Below, in pieces: positions 12,901 to 25,600 of a DNA stretch of 64,000 nucleotides. Within the stretch, counting starts at the first letter, position 1. Each line of letters starts with the position of its first letter. The notes under the pieces are model-generated. The model saw nothing but the letters and a program-made list of their open reading frames with translations. It was not told where the DNA came from and ran no database searches. The DNA is from Asterochloris sp. CNOR1 (taxonomy: Eukaryota; Chlorophyta; Trebouxiophyceae; Trebouxiales; Trebouxiaceae). The position numbers and the translations under genes were made by a program. The stretch spans positions 3,655,001-3,719,000 of the forward strand of contig OZ017748.1 in NCBI GenBank assembly GCA_963969365.1. The letters run 5' to 3'.

Positions 12901-15900
12901 TGGCTGCTTCCCCTGTGCCCAGCACCATGCGGCTACGCAGGCCTCGGAAGACGATGGTGTGGTCTGCATCCTGCACATCACATCAGCTCAGGCTCAGAAC
13001 TGCACAGAGACGCATGGGCAGGGTGAGTTCCAGGGCCCGGAAACAATAATGATCTAGTCTACTTCCTGCATAGGTGTGACAGCCGGGGCTCAGGATGTAG
13101 AGCTCTGTGAGGAGACGCATAGGCACTGCATTGTGTGCATCAAGATCCGGCGTGTGATGCTGCGGTCAGCATCCTGCACAGAAGTTGCAGCTCAATCTGA
13201 GGCTTCAGGGCTTGTCATAGTCTGCTACACACACCACAAAATCTGCTTTGTGCCAGGCTGAGGCTGCAAGGCCGTGATGTGCTGTGGGGCATGATGAGAC
13301 AACTGTCATGTCTCAAGACAGTCAGCAGACAGCAGGATGGGCAGACACCTTGTGCTGCACAGCTGCCCCCAAATCACTGCAGGCACCTGCTCTTCCTCTG
13401 TGCATCAGCCGCCTCAATGCTGGCAACATCAAAGCTCAGCTGTCACTGCCACAGAGCTGCAGGACCTTGCTGCCCTGCATCGCTGCTCAGTGTGCTGTAG
13501 ATGCTGTACAGCAGCATGTATCTCATCATGTCTCACTACTTGGCCATCCCACAGAGCCACCCATGACCAACAGCACGTGCCCCAGGACACGCGTCCTTCA
13601 GGGCAAACAGTAGATACTGCACACACATGGCACAGGGGTAGCAGGCAAATTTCTTACAACAATCTGGCACCTGCTCTTCCCCTTCCTCCTCATCACCCTC
13701 CATGCTGGTGCCACCAAACTTCAGTCTGCGCTTGAGGGCTTCCTTGGGCAACTTTGCAGTCTTTTGTCCCGCGCGAGAAGCGTCTATCTATACAGCAGCA
13801 TGCTGTGGTTGGGGGCTACTTGAATGTGTGTGGGCCCAATTGAGGAGCAAGCATTGACCTCAGGTAGGCTTGCAGCAAGGTGACACGCGCAGCTACAGGG
13901 TTTCAGGTACTGCAACAGCATTGCAAGGAGAGTCTGTCAGCAAGCTGCGCCATCCAGACGTTCGCTGAGCGGCGAGCACTGCAGAGGCTATCCTGTAAGG
14001 TTGTGTCACTAAGCTGCGGCAGCCACACATCGGCCAAGCGGCAAGCATTGCAAGCGCTGTGCAGGGAGCTGTGTCGCCAAGCAGCGCCATGTGCACAGCT
14101 GACCAGTGCCAGACATCACAGAGCCAGTACAGACATGCTGTCGCTGGGCCACCTGTCGCATGGTTGATGCAGCTAGCTGCTGAACGCCATGCCAGGCGCG
14201 GCTGGCTGTGCCTTGACAGCTTGGGGCAGGGCGCCATTGCATGCTGTCCATGTGCAGCCCGGCAAGACGCTCACCTGGTTCAGGCTCCCCAGGGTCCTGG
14301 TTGTGGTCAGAGGGTGCAGCTGCAGAGCCACAGGCCAGTTGCAACTGATGAGAGCCTGCAGGCATGCGGAGAGCAGGGCTGCAAGGTTCTGCCTTCCCAG
14401 ATGTTGTGTTGAGCAGGCTGCAGTGGTGCCGGGCTGCCCTCGCAGATGAGTGTGCCATGGAGCCCTGCCTCACGGCCGGCCTGCAGGTGCTGGATGCTTT
14501 CTCTGACAGGCGGGCGACAAGCAAGTGCTTAGCTGCTGACGTGTCAGCTGCACATCCTGCTGCCTGGTCTTCTGGGCATGTGGGGTGTGGTGAAGGCCCT
14601 GCCATGTCCTTTCCGGCAGGAGTCCGTGCGGAGCTTGGCTGCCTGTAAGTGCTGCCCACCTGCTGTGAAGCCAGGCACCAAGCAACAGCATCCGCTGGCT
14701 CTTGGAAGCTCAACAGCAGGGCATCAGCCTCAGCGTAGACCTCGGCACCCCTGTACTTTCCCAGAAGGCCCCGCAGAGTCTTGTGGTGCATGGCAATGGC
14801 AGGGACCAGTGCCTGCATGGCAGCCATAGACTGAGCTGGGCTGTCGGTGCGGAGCTAGTTTTACGCTGGCTGTGCAGCCTTTGCAGAGCACAACAACAAC
14901 AATGGCTGCCTGCATGGCAGGCAGACCCCGAGCAGCATGCTGTGCTGACTGCATGCGAGTGGCCGCAAGCACGATCGATCAAATGCAGGCCCTGCGCGAT
15001 ATATGCGCTGCTGATGATGTCCTTGCCAGCAGGTCGTTGGTTCCTGCTGATGCTCACCATCTGGTTCCACCTGCACAGCTCGTCTGTGCCCTCGATGTCC
15101 ACCAGCACCAGGGTGATGCTGTTTGCCTTCTTTGCGGCTGCCTGGGCCAGGGCATCTTGTTGCAGCCCCGGGCGCAGTGTACGCAGCACGTGGTAGGCCA
15201 TCAGCATGGCCACCAGCATGGCCACCAGGACAGGCAGCACTACCCCTGCCCAGGCAACCTTTTTGTGCACAAAGGGGGTGACAACGGGCACGCACCTGCA
15301 GGGAACAGTCAGCTCTGGGGCTGCTGCAGGCTGCATCAGATCCGCTGGAGGGTGCAGTGGATGCATGCAGTGCTGCTGTTGTCAGGCCCAAGCATGTCAG
15401 CAGCAGGTCAGAGCTGCAGCACACGGTCACACTGCGAGGTGCAGCTTGCTATGCGCAGCCCATGCTGGTGCACAAGGCTGATGTTCATGCACAAGTTCAT
15501 GTTGAAAGGCATCTGCCTGTTTGTGTCTTTTCGGCCAGCAGAGGCTGGCCTGCCTGCCTCAGCACTGCTTCACACCACGCCTTCAGGCAGCACCGTGTTG
15601 ATGGACTGCAGAGCTGGCAGACATCAGAGAGGCTGACACATGACTCCGTTGGTGCCAAGAGGCTCAGAGGTCCAGCACCTGGCAGCTGCCAGGGTGAAAC
15701 GCTGCCATTCAATCACAAGCAAATGCCCATGTCGGGCTGCCAACAAATTTGCAGAAGCAGGCTGGCAGCCGGCCTCACTTGTAGTTTGCACTGTTGGTAG
15801 ATGCCTTTGTGTAGCCTGGCAGGCATTTGCAACCGCGTGAGGAGAAGTACATGGGGTCCAGACGAACCCAAGCCAGGCTTGGGAGCAAGTCCTTGCTGGC

Positions 15901-18900
15901 CACAATGGTGGGGCAAACAACGTTTGTGTCTGGGTCGCTGACAGAGGAGTACCCTAGTGACCTGTATAAGGAACACAGGAGGCCACTCAGAGTGGACCAT
16001 GAGGAAGCCCCTAAGCACGCAAGCAACCTCAGACAACTGGAGTACCACTCAGTTTGACATGACGAGGCTGCATGGCTGATCAGCTGCCTGACCAGTAGGC
16101 AGCAGAGGGCTTTAAGCTGAAAGCTATCCCAGCCACAGCACATAAGGCGTTGGCATTTGCACTTGCAGCCGAGCAGACTCACCGCCCAACATGCAGCCGG
16201 GCAGCTTGCTCTGTTGCTGTGGAATCACACGCTGCATACAGGTGGGTGGGACTCACGGATCAAGTGACAACCAGGAGGGCAGGGTCGGCAGTGCATAGCC
16301 TTCTGGCACCGTGCCGACCATGTTGGTCTCTACAAGGTCGATGTAGGTTAGCTCCGACATCTGGCTCATGGTGTCAGGGATGGGGCCACTACAAGCAGCA
16401 GAGGAAAGGCTGTTGGGTACAGGCATCTGAGACACCTCGGGACCACTGCAGGCAGCAGGACGACACCCTCTGAGCACAGGCATAAAAGTGTTGCGCGCGG
16501 CCTGTGGTTTGCACTGTCACCGCAGTGGCAGCCTACATCCTCTCAATGAGCTCATCTACCGATGACAAGCTGCCTGAGCGCCAGCAGTCCTCAGGCAGAC
16601 ACAACCATGCGCAGCCGGCACCCTGTGTAGTGCAGGCAGCCCTACAGGTGTTCTCACAAGCCACACCTGATCTTTGTATTTGAAAGCGTCAGTCGGGACA
16701 GTGATCGACTGTAGCCAATTGTGGCAGGCAGCGTGCCGCTCAGGTTGGTTGACTCAATCTCCAGTTCCTGCACCAAACAGCTTGCCAGGTCAAAAGTATC
16801 TTATGTCCTTGTCGTTGCCAGGGCAGCCAGGCAGGTCTTCCACACCCTCAGCAGCAGTCCAGAGCAATTTTGCCACACAGAGTGCTTGACAGACAAGCCC
16901 AGCAACATTTGAGGCCTCACCTTGCAGTGGCAACCTCAGCTTAAAGCTGTGGCTCGTGCAACGCAGCATTGCAGCTGAGTACTGTGCTCGCCTGGAGAGT
17001 GGCAGATCACTTGCCAGGCATGTGCAGGCACAGTGCAGTGCGGCTGTGCAGCTCAGCCATGCCCTCACCTCTAGGTTGTAAAGAGCCATGGGCGGCAGAG
17101 TGCCAGCCAGGCTGGGGTTCGCACCTAGGTACAACCATGTCATCCAAGGCATTCCCATTACAGCAGTGGGGATGGTGCCATTCAGAAAGTTGCCTCGCAG
17201 ATCCAAGCCCTGCAAGCAGTAATGCAGCCTGAGTACCCAAGCCAGGGCTTGACTATACCACAAAGCAAGGGTGACAGGGTACGTATGCACATGGCATCAA
17301 TAAGACATAACCACAAGGTTTGGGTTCAACACGAACTCGGCCAGGCGGTAAATGGTTTGCACAGCCGGCAGCCACCCTAAAATGACAAACCCAAAGCCTC
17401 ACTCCAGCGGCAGGGGCCGCACCTGAAGGGGAATACGTGCAATGCTGGCAGGGATGGTGCCTGTGAGGAGATTGTTTCTGACCCTGACGTCCTGCAGGAT
17501 CTTGCCTCCGGACTGAAGGGCCAGCAAAGTTTCTACCTGTGGCTGCGCAGCCTCTGCTGGCGCGGGCAGCGTGCCAGAAAGCTGGTTGTCAGACAGCTGC
17601 AGACAGCACCACAGAGGTCATGAGCCCAGCACACGTCAGCATGCAAGCTTGCTGTTGGTCTGAAATTGTGGCCTAGCTCAGCTCGCATGCGCAGCTTTGC
17701 ACAAAGGCTCTGTGCGGCCTCTTCTCTACTGGACCACCTGCGGTCTGCTATACAGGAACCTTGCCCACAGCTAATTGGTCAGGCTATGTGATCTTGATGA
17801 GCCCCCATTCAAGGTGCTGCTGGACAGCACACTGCCCACAGGCCTCCTGACCATGTCAAAGACCCATCCTCCACAGCATGGCTTCCTGGAGGTGGGGGCT
17901 AAAGCCACTGCTCAAGTAGCTGCTTGGGGCAATGCGCAGTACTGTCTGCTGCTGGAAATCGAAAGCTTGTCGTTGTATGTGTCCAAGTGACGGCCAATGC
18001 ATTGCGGGCCCATGAATGCACAATGTGAGGGGCACCCCTCTGGCTGCCGCAGACACCTGTGCTTCAGGTGCCTATGCACATGCTCAACAGGGCAGGATGC
18101 ATGGGAACGGCAGATTGGGCAAAGCCCAGGGTGACCAGGCGGCGAACGGCACAGAGCAAAGCCTGATCACTTGTAAGAGCTTCAAGTGAGAGGCAGCAAG
18201 AGAGTATCAAGCAAGCCCTTAAGGTCACCTCTAGGATCTCCAGTTGCGCCAATTGAAACCAGTCCTTGGGGATGGGGCCGGCCAGACGATTATTGGCCAG
18301 CAGGATGTACTTCAGCCTGGGCATGCCCAACAGGCTGGATGGCAGAGTGCCAGTAATGTAATTGTCACTCTGCAGGCAGGTGGCAGGTTAGCAGGAGCTG
18401 TGGTGTCCAGGGGGGCGCAGGGGCATTAACATGTTGTCTGGGACGGTGGCAGGTGCAGCTGTGCTGCAGTGACCTCTCTGAATTGCTGCATGAGTGCAGG
18501 CCACTCTGGCAGCAGACACTTCTTTAATACAACGAGGTAACCTAGCCACCAAAGTTGTAGCTGTGACAGGCCCCTGTGTGGCTGGACACAGGAGCTGTGC
18601 ACCATCCCTCAGGCCAAGCCCACCAACAATGCCCTGCTGTGGCCCAAGACGCACCGCCAGGAACCCAATCAAGTACTGCATTGAGAATATGGAGGCTGGC
18701 ACAACTCCTGTAAGACTGTTGCCTGGAACTGCCAGGTAGTTGAGGATCGGCATCTGCAGAAACACCAGCAGATCAAGGTAACTTCGCATGTGCAACTGGT
18801 GCTGGGAGTAAGCAGACAGGCTTCGCTCTGGCGGAGTCAAAGCAGCTATCCCTTACCTGGCCCATGAGGTAGGGCAAGGTCCCGGAGATGTGGTTGCCTG

Positions 18901-19541
18901 CAGCATCACACTCACAAGCTGGAAGAGAGCATCAGAGCAGGCTGCCTGATGGAATTGAGGCTGGAAGGCAACCATGGCTTCCTGGTCTGGCAAGCACAGC
19001 TGCCAGGCAAAGCGGCCATGTCAGGCCCTCACCTGGCAAAGTCAGCACCTGGAGTGTGGGCGACAGGGTCGCCAGTGGCTGCCCAGGCAGTGTCCCAGCC
19101 AGGTCGTTGGAAGGCAAAAGCAGTATGTACACGCCGCCATTGACCCAACAGCTACCTGCTGTCACGTTGCAGCAAGAGACCCCATACCAGCCCTGGCAGT
19201 GTGGAGGGCTGCTGGCATTCCAGCCTGCAGCTAAGAAGGTGTCAGCAGCTGGTTGCTCAGATGAAAGGGCCAGTGTTGATCAGCCTCACCTGCCAGGAGA
19301 TCTGCATCCCTCCACCCTGTGTTGTTCACCCAGTGGGGACCGTCCATTGCCTGATAAAACTGCAAGTAGCCACAAGCGTGATGGCTAAATGCCAGCGCAA
19401 ACATCATGGGGACACGCAGTGACCTCCCACCTGGACAAGAGCCTGAAACTGAGCTTTCTGGCATGCTGAGTCGCATGTCTGCTGAGCTAGACACTGCATG
19501 CTCAGCCACAATGTGCCAAATGTCGCAGCCGACCACCGCAT
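3932..19541 (-). CDS. LRR receptor-type tandem class III nucleotide cyclase, paralogue A
   Basis: 36 exons, about 1552 aa. Coordinates (minus): 19541-19431, 19359-19290, 19224-19033, 18897-18857, 18753-18655, 18369-18229, 17596-17423, 17209-17069, 16767-16667, 16388-16257, 15961-15779, 15295-15058, 14812-14660, 13760-13671, 12970-12800, 12477-12356, 12032-11926, 11339-11166, 10348-10275, 9958-9899, 9669-9600, 9301-9202, 8909-8850, 8597-8539, 8368-8313, 8169-8083, 7961-7900, 7789-7751, 7459-7211, 6886-6274, 6128-5926, 5154-5110, 4749-4611, 4387-4359, 4284-4254, 4174-3932. Residues 1-20 are a signal peptide, then an LRR N-cap (GWYGVSCC) and LRRs of the N-x-L-x-G-x-(L/I)P type to about 400. A Cys cluster follows, then a TM helix at 475-499. 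Cyclase domain 1 starts at TLVLVDIEGTDEL (metal D528; D571 in EADA). Domain 2 (about 903-1060) lacks both metal Asp but has RADYFGPFVNRTAR (N1039, R1043). A long Ser/Pro linker precedes a conserved tail (FHHLGQFLFKGISE). All phases close. Weakest: exons 14 and 19 and whether an exon was missed in 5155-5925. cAMP versus cGMP is not decidable. Confidence 0.82.
11395..11640 (-). repeat. Two decayed copies of the start of cyclase A exon 18
   Basis: Exon 18 begins at 11339 after CTGCAG and codes DDVDGHVEVSG. Upstream in the same intron the strand reads similar stretches at about 11442-11402 (preceded by TTTGCAG-like sequence) and 11640-11596 (reading ADNVDSHVGLS). The copies contain the polypyrimidine/AG side as well as the exon edge. 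Confidence 0.65.
12527..12556 (-). repeat. Copy of the acceptor and start of cyclase A exon 16
   Basis: The acceptor and first bases of exon 16 (CCATGCAG then VICSSST) at about 12484-12455 recur about 70 bp upstream as CCATGCAG followed by sequence reading VTCSSSN-like in one frame. Nearly every base matches over about 30 bp, so this is a recent local duplication of a splice acceptor. Confidence 0.65.
13915..14095. repeat. Tandem repeat of about 72 bp, about 2.5 units, in cyclase A intron 13
   Basis: Units begin near AAGCTGCGCC / AAGCTGCGGC / AAGCAGCGCC and share GCTGAGCGGCGAGCACTGCA-like cores with point differences. No ORF or exon resemblance was seen, so the source is intronic. Confidence 0.6.
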
Positions 19542-19624
19542 GTTGCTGCTCCATCTACATGACTCGACTGCCCAGCTTTGACCTGCCTGCCGAGAAGGGT
19601 CCCCACTGCGAGGAGCTACAGGGC
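19542..19624. promoter_or_regulatory. Shared 83-bp divergent promoter/5' UTR of cyclases A and B
   Basis: The two signal-peptide start codons (19541 minus, 19625 plus) are separated by only 83 bp, which must contain both 5' UTRs and any core promoter unless transcription starts inside the opposite gene. No TATA box is obvious. Confidence 0.7.
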
Positions 19625-22600
19625 ATGCAGACAGCATGGTTTCAGAAGAGCCTGTTATGCATGTTGGTCTGCCTGGCTGGTGGTAGGGCCAGCCTGAGCA
19701 GCCTCAATTACAGCTGCAATGCCACCTGTCAGCTGGGCCAGCGCAGCGCGCTTAGTATGCTGTACAAAGAGTGCGGAGGAGCTTACTGGCTCAACAGCTC
19801 TGGATGGCGTGGATATGATGAGCTACCAGACAGCAGCTGGAGCAGCACAGCTCATTGCAGCTGGTATGGCGTTCTGTGCTGTGACCTGAACACAAGCTCG
19901 CTCCCAGGCTTCCCCAGCAACAGCGCCAACTGCAGCAGCCCAGGAGCAGTTTTAGGGCTGGCCCTACAGCAGAACAACCTCAGCCAGCAGCTGCCAGATG
20001 CAGGCTTTGCAGCTCTGCAATCGCTTGTGCAGGTGGATCTGCGAGGCAAGGAGTGACTGTACGATATCGAACGATGCGCGCGGTGTTTGCAGACATTGGT
20101 TGCACAACCATGGTGGATGTCCTGCAGGCAACCAGCTGACAGGGACATTGCCAGCTGCCATGGCAGCGCTGCCATTTCTTGAGGGGTTGAGTCTGGATGC
20201 AAACTTCCTGCAAGGTAGGCCTCAAGTCATTCAGAGCTGCGCCATAGGCATCGCACACTGTATTCAAAGTGCTTAAAACATCCCACCAATCTCGACACCA
20301 CATGCGCTGTGTGCACAAAACACATTGAGGGGAGGCAGCTCATACATGTATGACACTGTGGACACACCTATTCACTATACATGCATCCTTCCTTGCAGGG
20401 ACAGTGCCGCTGCAGCTCTGGAACTCAACCAATCTGGTCTCAGTGTCAATGGTCAGGACCATGAATCTGCGTCGCTTTGCCTGCGGAGGGATTTCATGGC
20501 CTGACGCCAGATCCCTGCAATGCTGCAGGCAGGCAACGCAGATGTGGGTGGGCAGCTGCCCAACGGAACCAGCAACCTGCCTGCTCTGCAAGTCCTCAAT
20601 CTTGTGGGATGCGGCTTCTCAGGCAGCCTGCCTTCTACCTGGTCCCTGCTGCCGTCGCTGACGACAGTCAGGCTGGACAGCAACTGGTAAGTAGCATCCC
20701 TATTGGCTCCTGCTGCCAAGGCTGGAACTTGTCTTCACGACTCTCAGTCGCTTGCTTTGGCCATGCTAGTAGGGCAGTTTTACGTCCTCTGAAGTCTGCC
20801 GCAGCGCCAATTGTATGCTGCCCGCGCCTGCAGGCTCAGTGGTACAGTCCCAGAGCACATCCAACCAGTGCTGTCCAGTGGCGGCGTGCCCGTATTTCAA
20901 GTGGCTGGCAAGCTGAAACGCATTGGGATGAGCTCCAACATGCTCACAGGTAGGGCTTCATCCGCTGCCCTGGAATCCAAGCGATATGTGTTGCTAGTTG
21001 GAAGCACGCTGGCGCTGCTGGCAGTCACTCCACCTGAAGGTGGTGCCCACCCTACTCTACCAGGGCACTGCTGCAACATGTCTTCCTCTACTTGCAGGCA
21101 CTATACCTCCTAGCATCTTCACATCCACTATCCAGGTTCGGCAGCACACCTGTGATTTCCATGGCAGGGCTGCCTCCTATGAGCTGTAGGCAAGCATGCT
21201 TGGTGGGAGCGGGCAGCTGTAGTGTTGAGCATCCACCCAGGCTGTGCAGCCCATGCACCTGAAGGCAGTATGCCACCTTCGCAGGGGCACCGTCCGGCCT
21301 TCTCCTGCCGTTCTGCATGGCAAGGAGCCTGGCAACTGACTGACATCCACGCTCTGGTACCAAGTGACTTTTGTCGTCCATGTGTAGGTCTTGAACATGG
21401 CTCACAACTACTTCACTGGCACCCTGCCCTCCCGTGCGGGCTCTACCGAGATCCTTTCACGACTCATGCTGCAAAGAAATCAGCTGCATGGTCCCTTGGC
21501 CAACCTGTTCCGATCCTATGACGTTCTGGTGAGTCTCTCCACGCGCCTATTCTCACATGTGTCTGCGCATCACCACCATCAAGGTAAGTGCTGGCAGGAT
21601 GAGGGAGAGCTTCAGACATCGAGGGTGCCCCCTGAAGCTGTGCATCAGCCTGGGCATGCACAATTCTGCAGACTGCAGCCATGGGGTGCAGGCCATCAAC
21701 CTGGAGAACAATCAGTTGACTGGGACAATCCCGGCTGCATGGAGTCGGTTATCTCGATTGAAATCCTTACAGCTGGCATACAACAATCTCAGGTATTGCG
21801 CTTGTATGGTCACTGCCTGCCTGCCATGTCTGCTGCCTTGTGTGCCTTCAATCCCCAACTGGTCCGTGTATGCTGTCTGCAGCTCCTGCATCTCTGATGG
21901 CTTTGACAAGCTGGCTTCCCTCATGGTGGTCTCCCTCCAGCAGAGTGGGCTGTCGCATGATGGCACGGGGTGCCCAGACAGCCTGCTGCCTGCTTGGGCT
22001 GAGTTCAGCAGGTGAGAAGTCCCACATGACTCTCCTTGGGCACAACATCAAATTGTCAGCCACTGGCACACTGCCACTGACCCTGCAGTCCGCCGCTGAA
22101 CACTGCTGTACGACTGCCCATGGCCTGCTCTTCGTGTCCGCATTGCGTGCTGCTAAGCTGTTCAGTACTGCTGTACGGCTGTCCATGGCCCACTCTCAGT
22201 GTCCTTGATGTGTGCTGCTGAGCAGTCAGCTGATGCCAGACCGTCCCTGCAGGGACACGGGCTCCAATGTTGGGCAAGTGCCCAATGCAGTGTGCTCTGG
22301 CATCCAGCCCAGTGCATTGGCTCCAGCCGCCTTGCAAGACATCACGATAGGGCCTGAGTACTCAGATTACGCGGGCTGCTCCTGCCTGCACGGATACAAC
22401 AGGCAAAACATGACCGGGCGCCACCTGCCCTCCTCGGCCCTGTGAGTGTGCGGCACCCGACAGCAATGTGCAGATGTTCTGTGTGAGCCAGCTGCCATAA
22501 TGCTGCAGGCTGCCGTATCACTGGCATTCAATGGTTGGCAGCCCTGGCTGCATCAGAAGCTCCTCTGCACCTTGTGCCTCTTGGGTCACCATTTGGTTCT

Positions 22601-25600
22601 CATTTCCAGCTGCCGCAAAGTCAAGGCTTCTGCATGCCCCTTTGCCAAGTGTTTGTGGCAATGTACTCTGTTGGCACAGCTGCAGTGTTTTGACCGTACA
22701 CCCGATAGCATCATTGCATTCCCAGTCCTTGTCTGGCTCAGCTCCAATATGCCGACCCCAGAACCAGCCCTGTCTGCTTTGTGCAGCTGTACTGCCGTCC
22801 AAAACGGCAGCCAGTACCTATTTCTGATACCCATCGGCATGACAGTGGTTATTGTGGCAGTGGCGCTAGGCATCTGGGTGCGCGTCTCTCTGCCCAGCTA
22901 TGTCTCGCGATGGAACAGAAAGCGAGGGCCCCCAGAGCCTGGGAAGCAAGTCACCCTGGTGCTCACAGATGTGGAGGGCTCCACCGAGCTGTGGGAGTGG
23001 CAACATGAGGTGATTGGCCCTCGCTTGTATGAGTGATGTTGCTCAGACGTGTCAACAGCACCTCCATCTTGCTGCTCATAGTGCCGAGGGTGAATTCCTT
23101 GGGTTCATGATACAGGCGATGTCAAACGCCACCTCTATCCATGACCGCATCATGCGCGCTCAGCTGACCCAGTACAATGGTGAGCTTGACAGATTTGAAT
23201 GGCTGATGTTGAAATGTCTAACTAAGCACCAGCTGCCGGGATGGCTGACTGTGATTGCTGGCTGTGCAGGTTACGAGATCACCACAGAAGGGGATGCCTT
23301 TGTCTTGGTAGGCACAACAGCTGCAGATAGCTTCTGCGCTGGCGCCTGTGGTGTCGTGTGTGTCACAAGCTGGTGCCGCCATGCAGGCTTTCCATGACCC
23401 TTCTGATGCAGTCGCCTGGTGCATGTGAGTGCATTGCATTGATGAGTGTCATGATTTCTTGTGTGGTGAGTCATTACCATTTGCAGAGTGGTTCAGCAGT
23501 GTGATGCCTGCAGGGCCACACAGCAGGCCCTGCTGACTGCATCTTGGCCTGTTGAGATTCTGTCACACCCCAAGTCCTGCGTAAAAACAATCAGCAAGCT
23601 GGTGATGAGTGTGGAGCGAGCCATCCACTTGTCAGCTCCTGATGTCCTCTTCAGAGGTGATTTGTCAGCGTGGGAGGGGCAAGTGCTAAATACTCCGTCA
23701 ACTGCTTGACCTGCAGCATTGTGCGCATGCAGGCTCGTCTTGCACCTCTTGCACCCACCTACACCTACACATATGCCTGTCCTGAGCTTAGATGTTGCCA
23801 CCAACTGCTGAGCTGCTGTCAAGCGGTGACGCGAGCCTCAAAAGTAGATCCACCCGGCGTTGCCTTGTGCAGGTTTGCGCGTACGCATGGGTGTGGCTAC
23901 AGGCCTGGTGAGCAGCACCCACGTGCATGCTATGACTCAGCGTGTGGAGTACTCAGGCCCAGTCATGGACATGGCACGAGCCATCTCTGAGACGCCCGCG
24001 GGGGGCCAGATCATATGCTGCAGCCAAACACATGCAGCTGTGCAGCAGCAGTTATCTGAGATGGGGCACGTCGTTCCCCACCAGCCAGACTATGAGTCCT
24101 TGTACCAGCTACTCCGGTAAGCCGGCAAGGGAATGCCTGGTGGATGCTGCCAGGCTTCACTTCTGGTCAGCAGGACTGCATCTGAGGTCTGCATGTGCAA
24201 TGGCAACATGCGAGGGTCAGCTCCACCTACCAAGAGCATGCGCATCTGTTTGCCCTGACCCTCCTGGCCTCTGGTGGAGTGATGGCGGCCCTGTCTGGGC
24301 GACAGAAGGAACCAGAATCATATGTGTCATGTAGCCCGTCAGGAGCGCTTAGTCTTGGGCCATTTGCGCAGTGGCTGTCACCTCTTTCTCGTCTTGTGCG
24401 ACATATGTCCCAACAAGCATCGACAAGGTGTTTGCGTGCATGGCTGCAGGCACCCCACCTCATCGCCAGAGCTTCTAGAGTCCCCCTCTATGGGCAGGCT
24501 GATAGAGGCCAGCAAGTCGCCTATCAGGCGGGGCTTGTCTATGTCAATGCCCAAACTGGCACACTCCAGTTCTGCCCTGCTGCGGACAAGCAGCAAGAAT
24601 AAAAGCAGGCTGTGGACAGGACTGTCAGGGAGTGACATCAATGCAGTGCTGCCAGACAAAGGTGAACACCTCAGGCAACCCTGTACTGCAGCTTTCTGAA
24701 GCAGCACCAGGGCCGCCCCTTCAGCACAGTTGAGCATTAGTGGCTGGCGCCATGTGCTCCGCCTTCCTTCTGAATCAGTGCTCATTGCGGCCACGGCTTT
24801 GTGGAGCAGGCGATGCAGAACTGCGGAACTCCCACTGGCTGCAGAGCCGGAGCAGGATGCGCAAATCACCATTCTGCACATGGGGCAACATGTTCTGAGC
24901 GGGACAGATGGGCCAGAGCACCTCTACCAGGTGCAGCTTGCTGAGTCAAGTCGGCACTCCATTGCCAGGCAAATATGCCAAGTTGCTCCTGTTAGTGGAA
25001 GATACCCGTACAGCATCCCAATTTGCTCCTGCCAGGCACTTGTGCATTGTCTGCCTTTGCTGTCACCCCTGTGGGCATGCAGGTATGCGTGCCAGGCCTA
25101 GAGGAGCGTGCACGCAAGTTCCAGCCGCTGGCAGTGGAGAGCAGCCTCTCACCCGGTAAGACTGCACCTCCTGGCATCAGCAAAACAGCTGAAACAGCTA
25201 CAAGCAGGCGGCCTGCCATGATTGCACATCAACTCTGTTGGCACAAACGGGGCGCTGTTGTGCACAGCGCCTGCCTGCCTGCCTGCAGTTCACCTCAGTG
25301 CAAGTAGCATAGACAGACAGCATTTTGAGCTTGTGCTGATGTCTGTCCCAGGCTACCTTGAGGCGCCTGGTGCCAGGGACGCCTGCCTTTCACAGCGCAG
25401 GCGGCCCGCCACCTCTCTGTTGCCACCAATCACGTTGGTGTTCTGCGCGATTGACCGCCTCAACGAGTTGGCTGCAGCAGATGTTCTTGCAGAGCAGCTA
25501 GTCAACACAGTGTTTGCCAGCACTCTACGAATGGTGAGCCATGCCGACCTGCAGCATGCTGGTGTCCCTGTCCTTGATGCAGCTCGTGGCTCACAGCACC

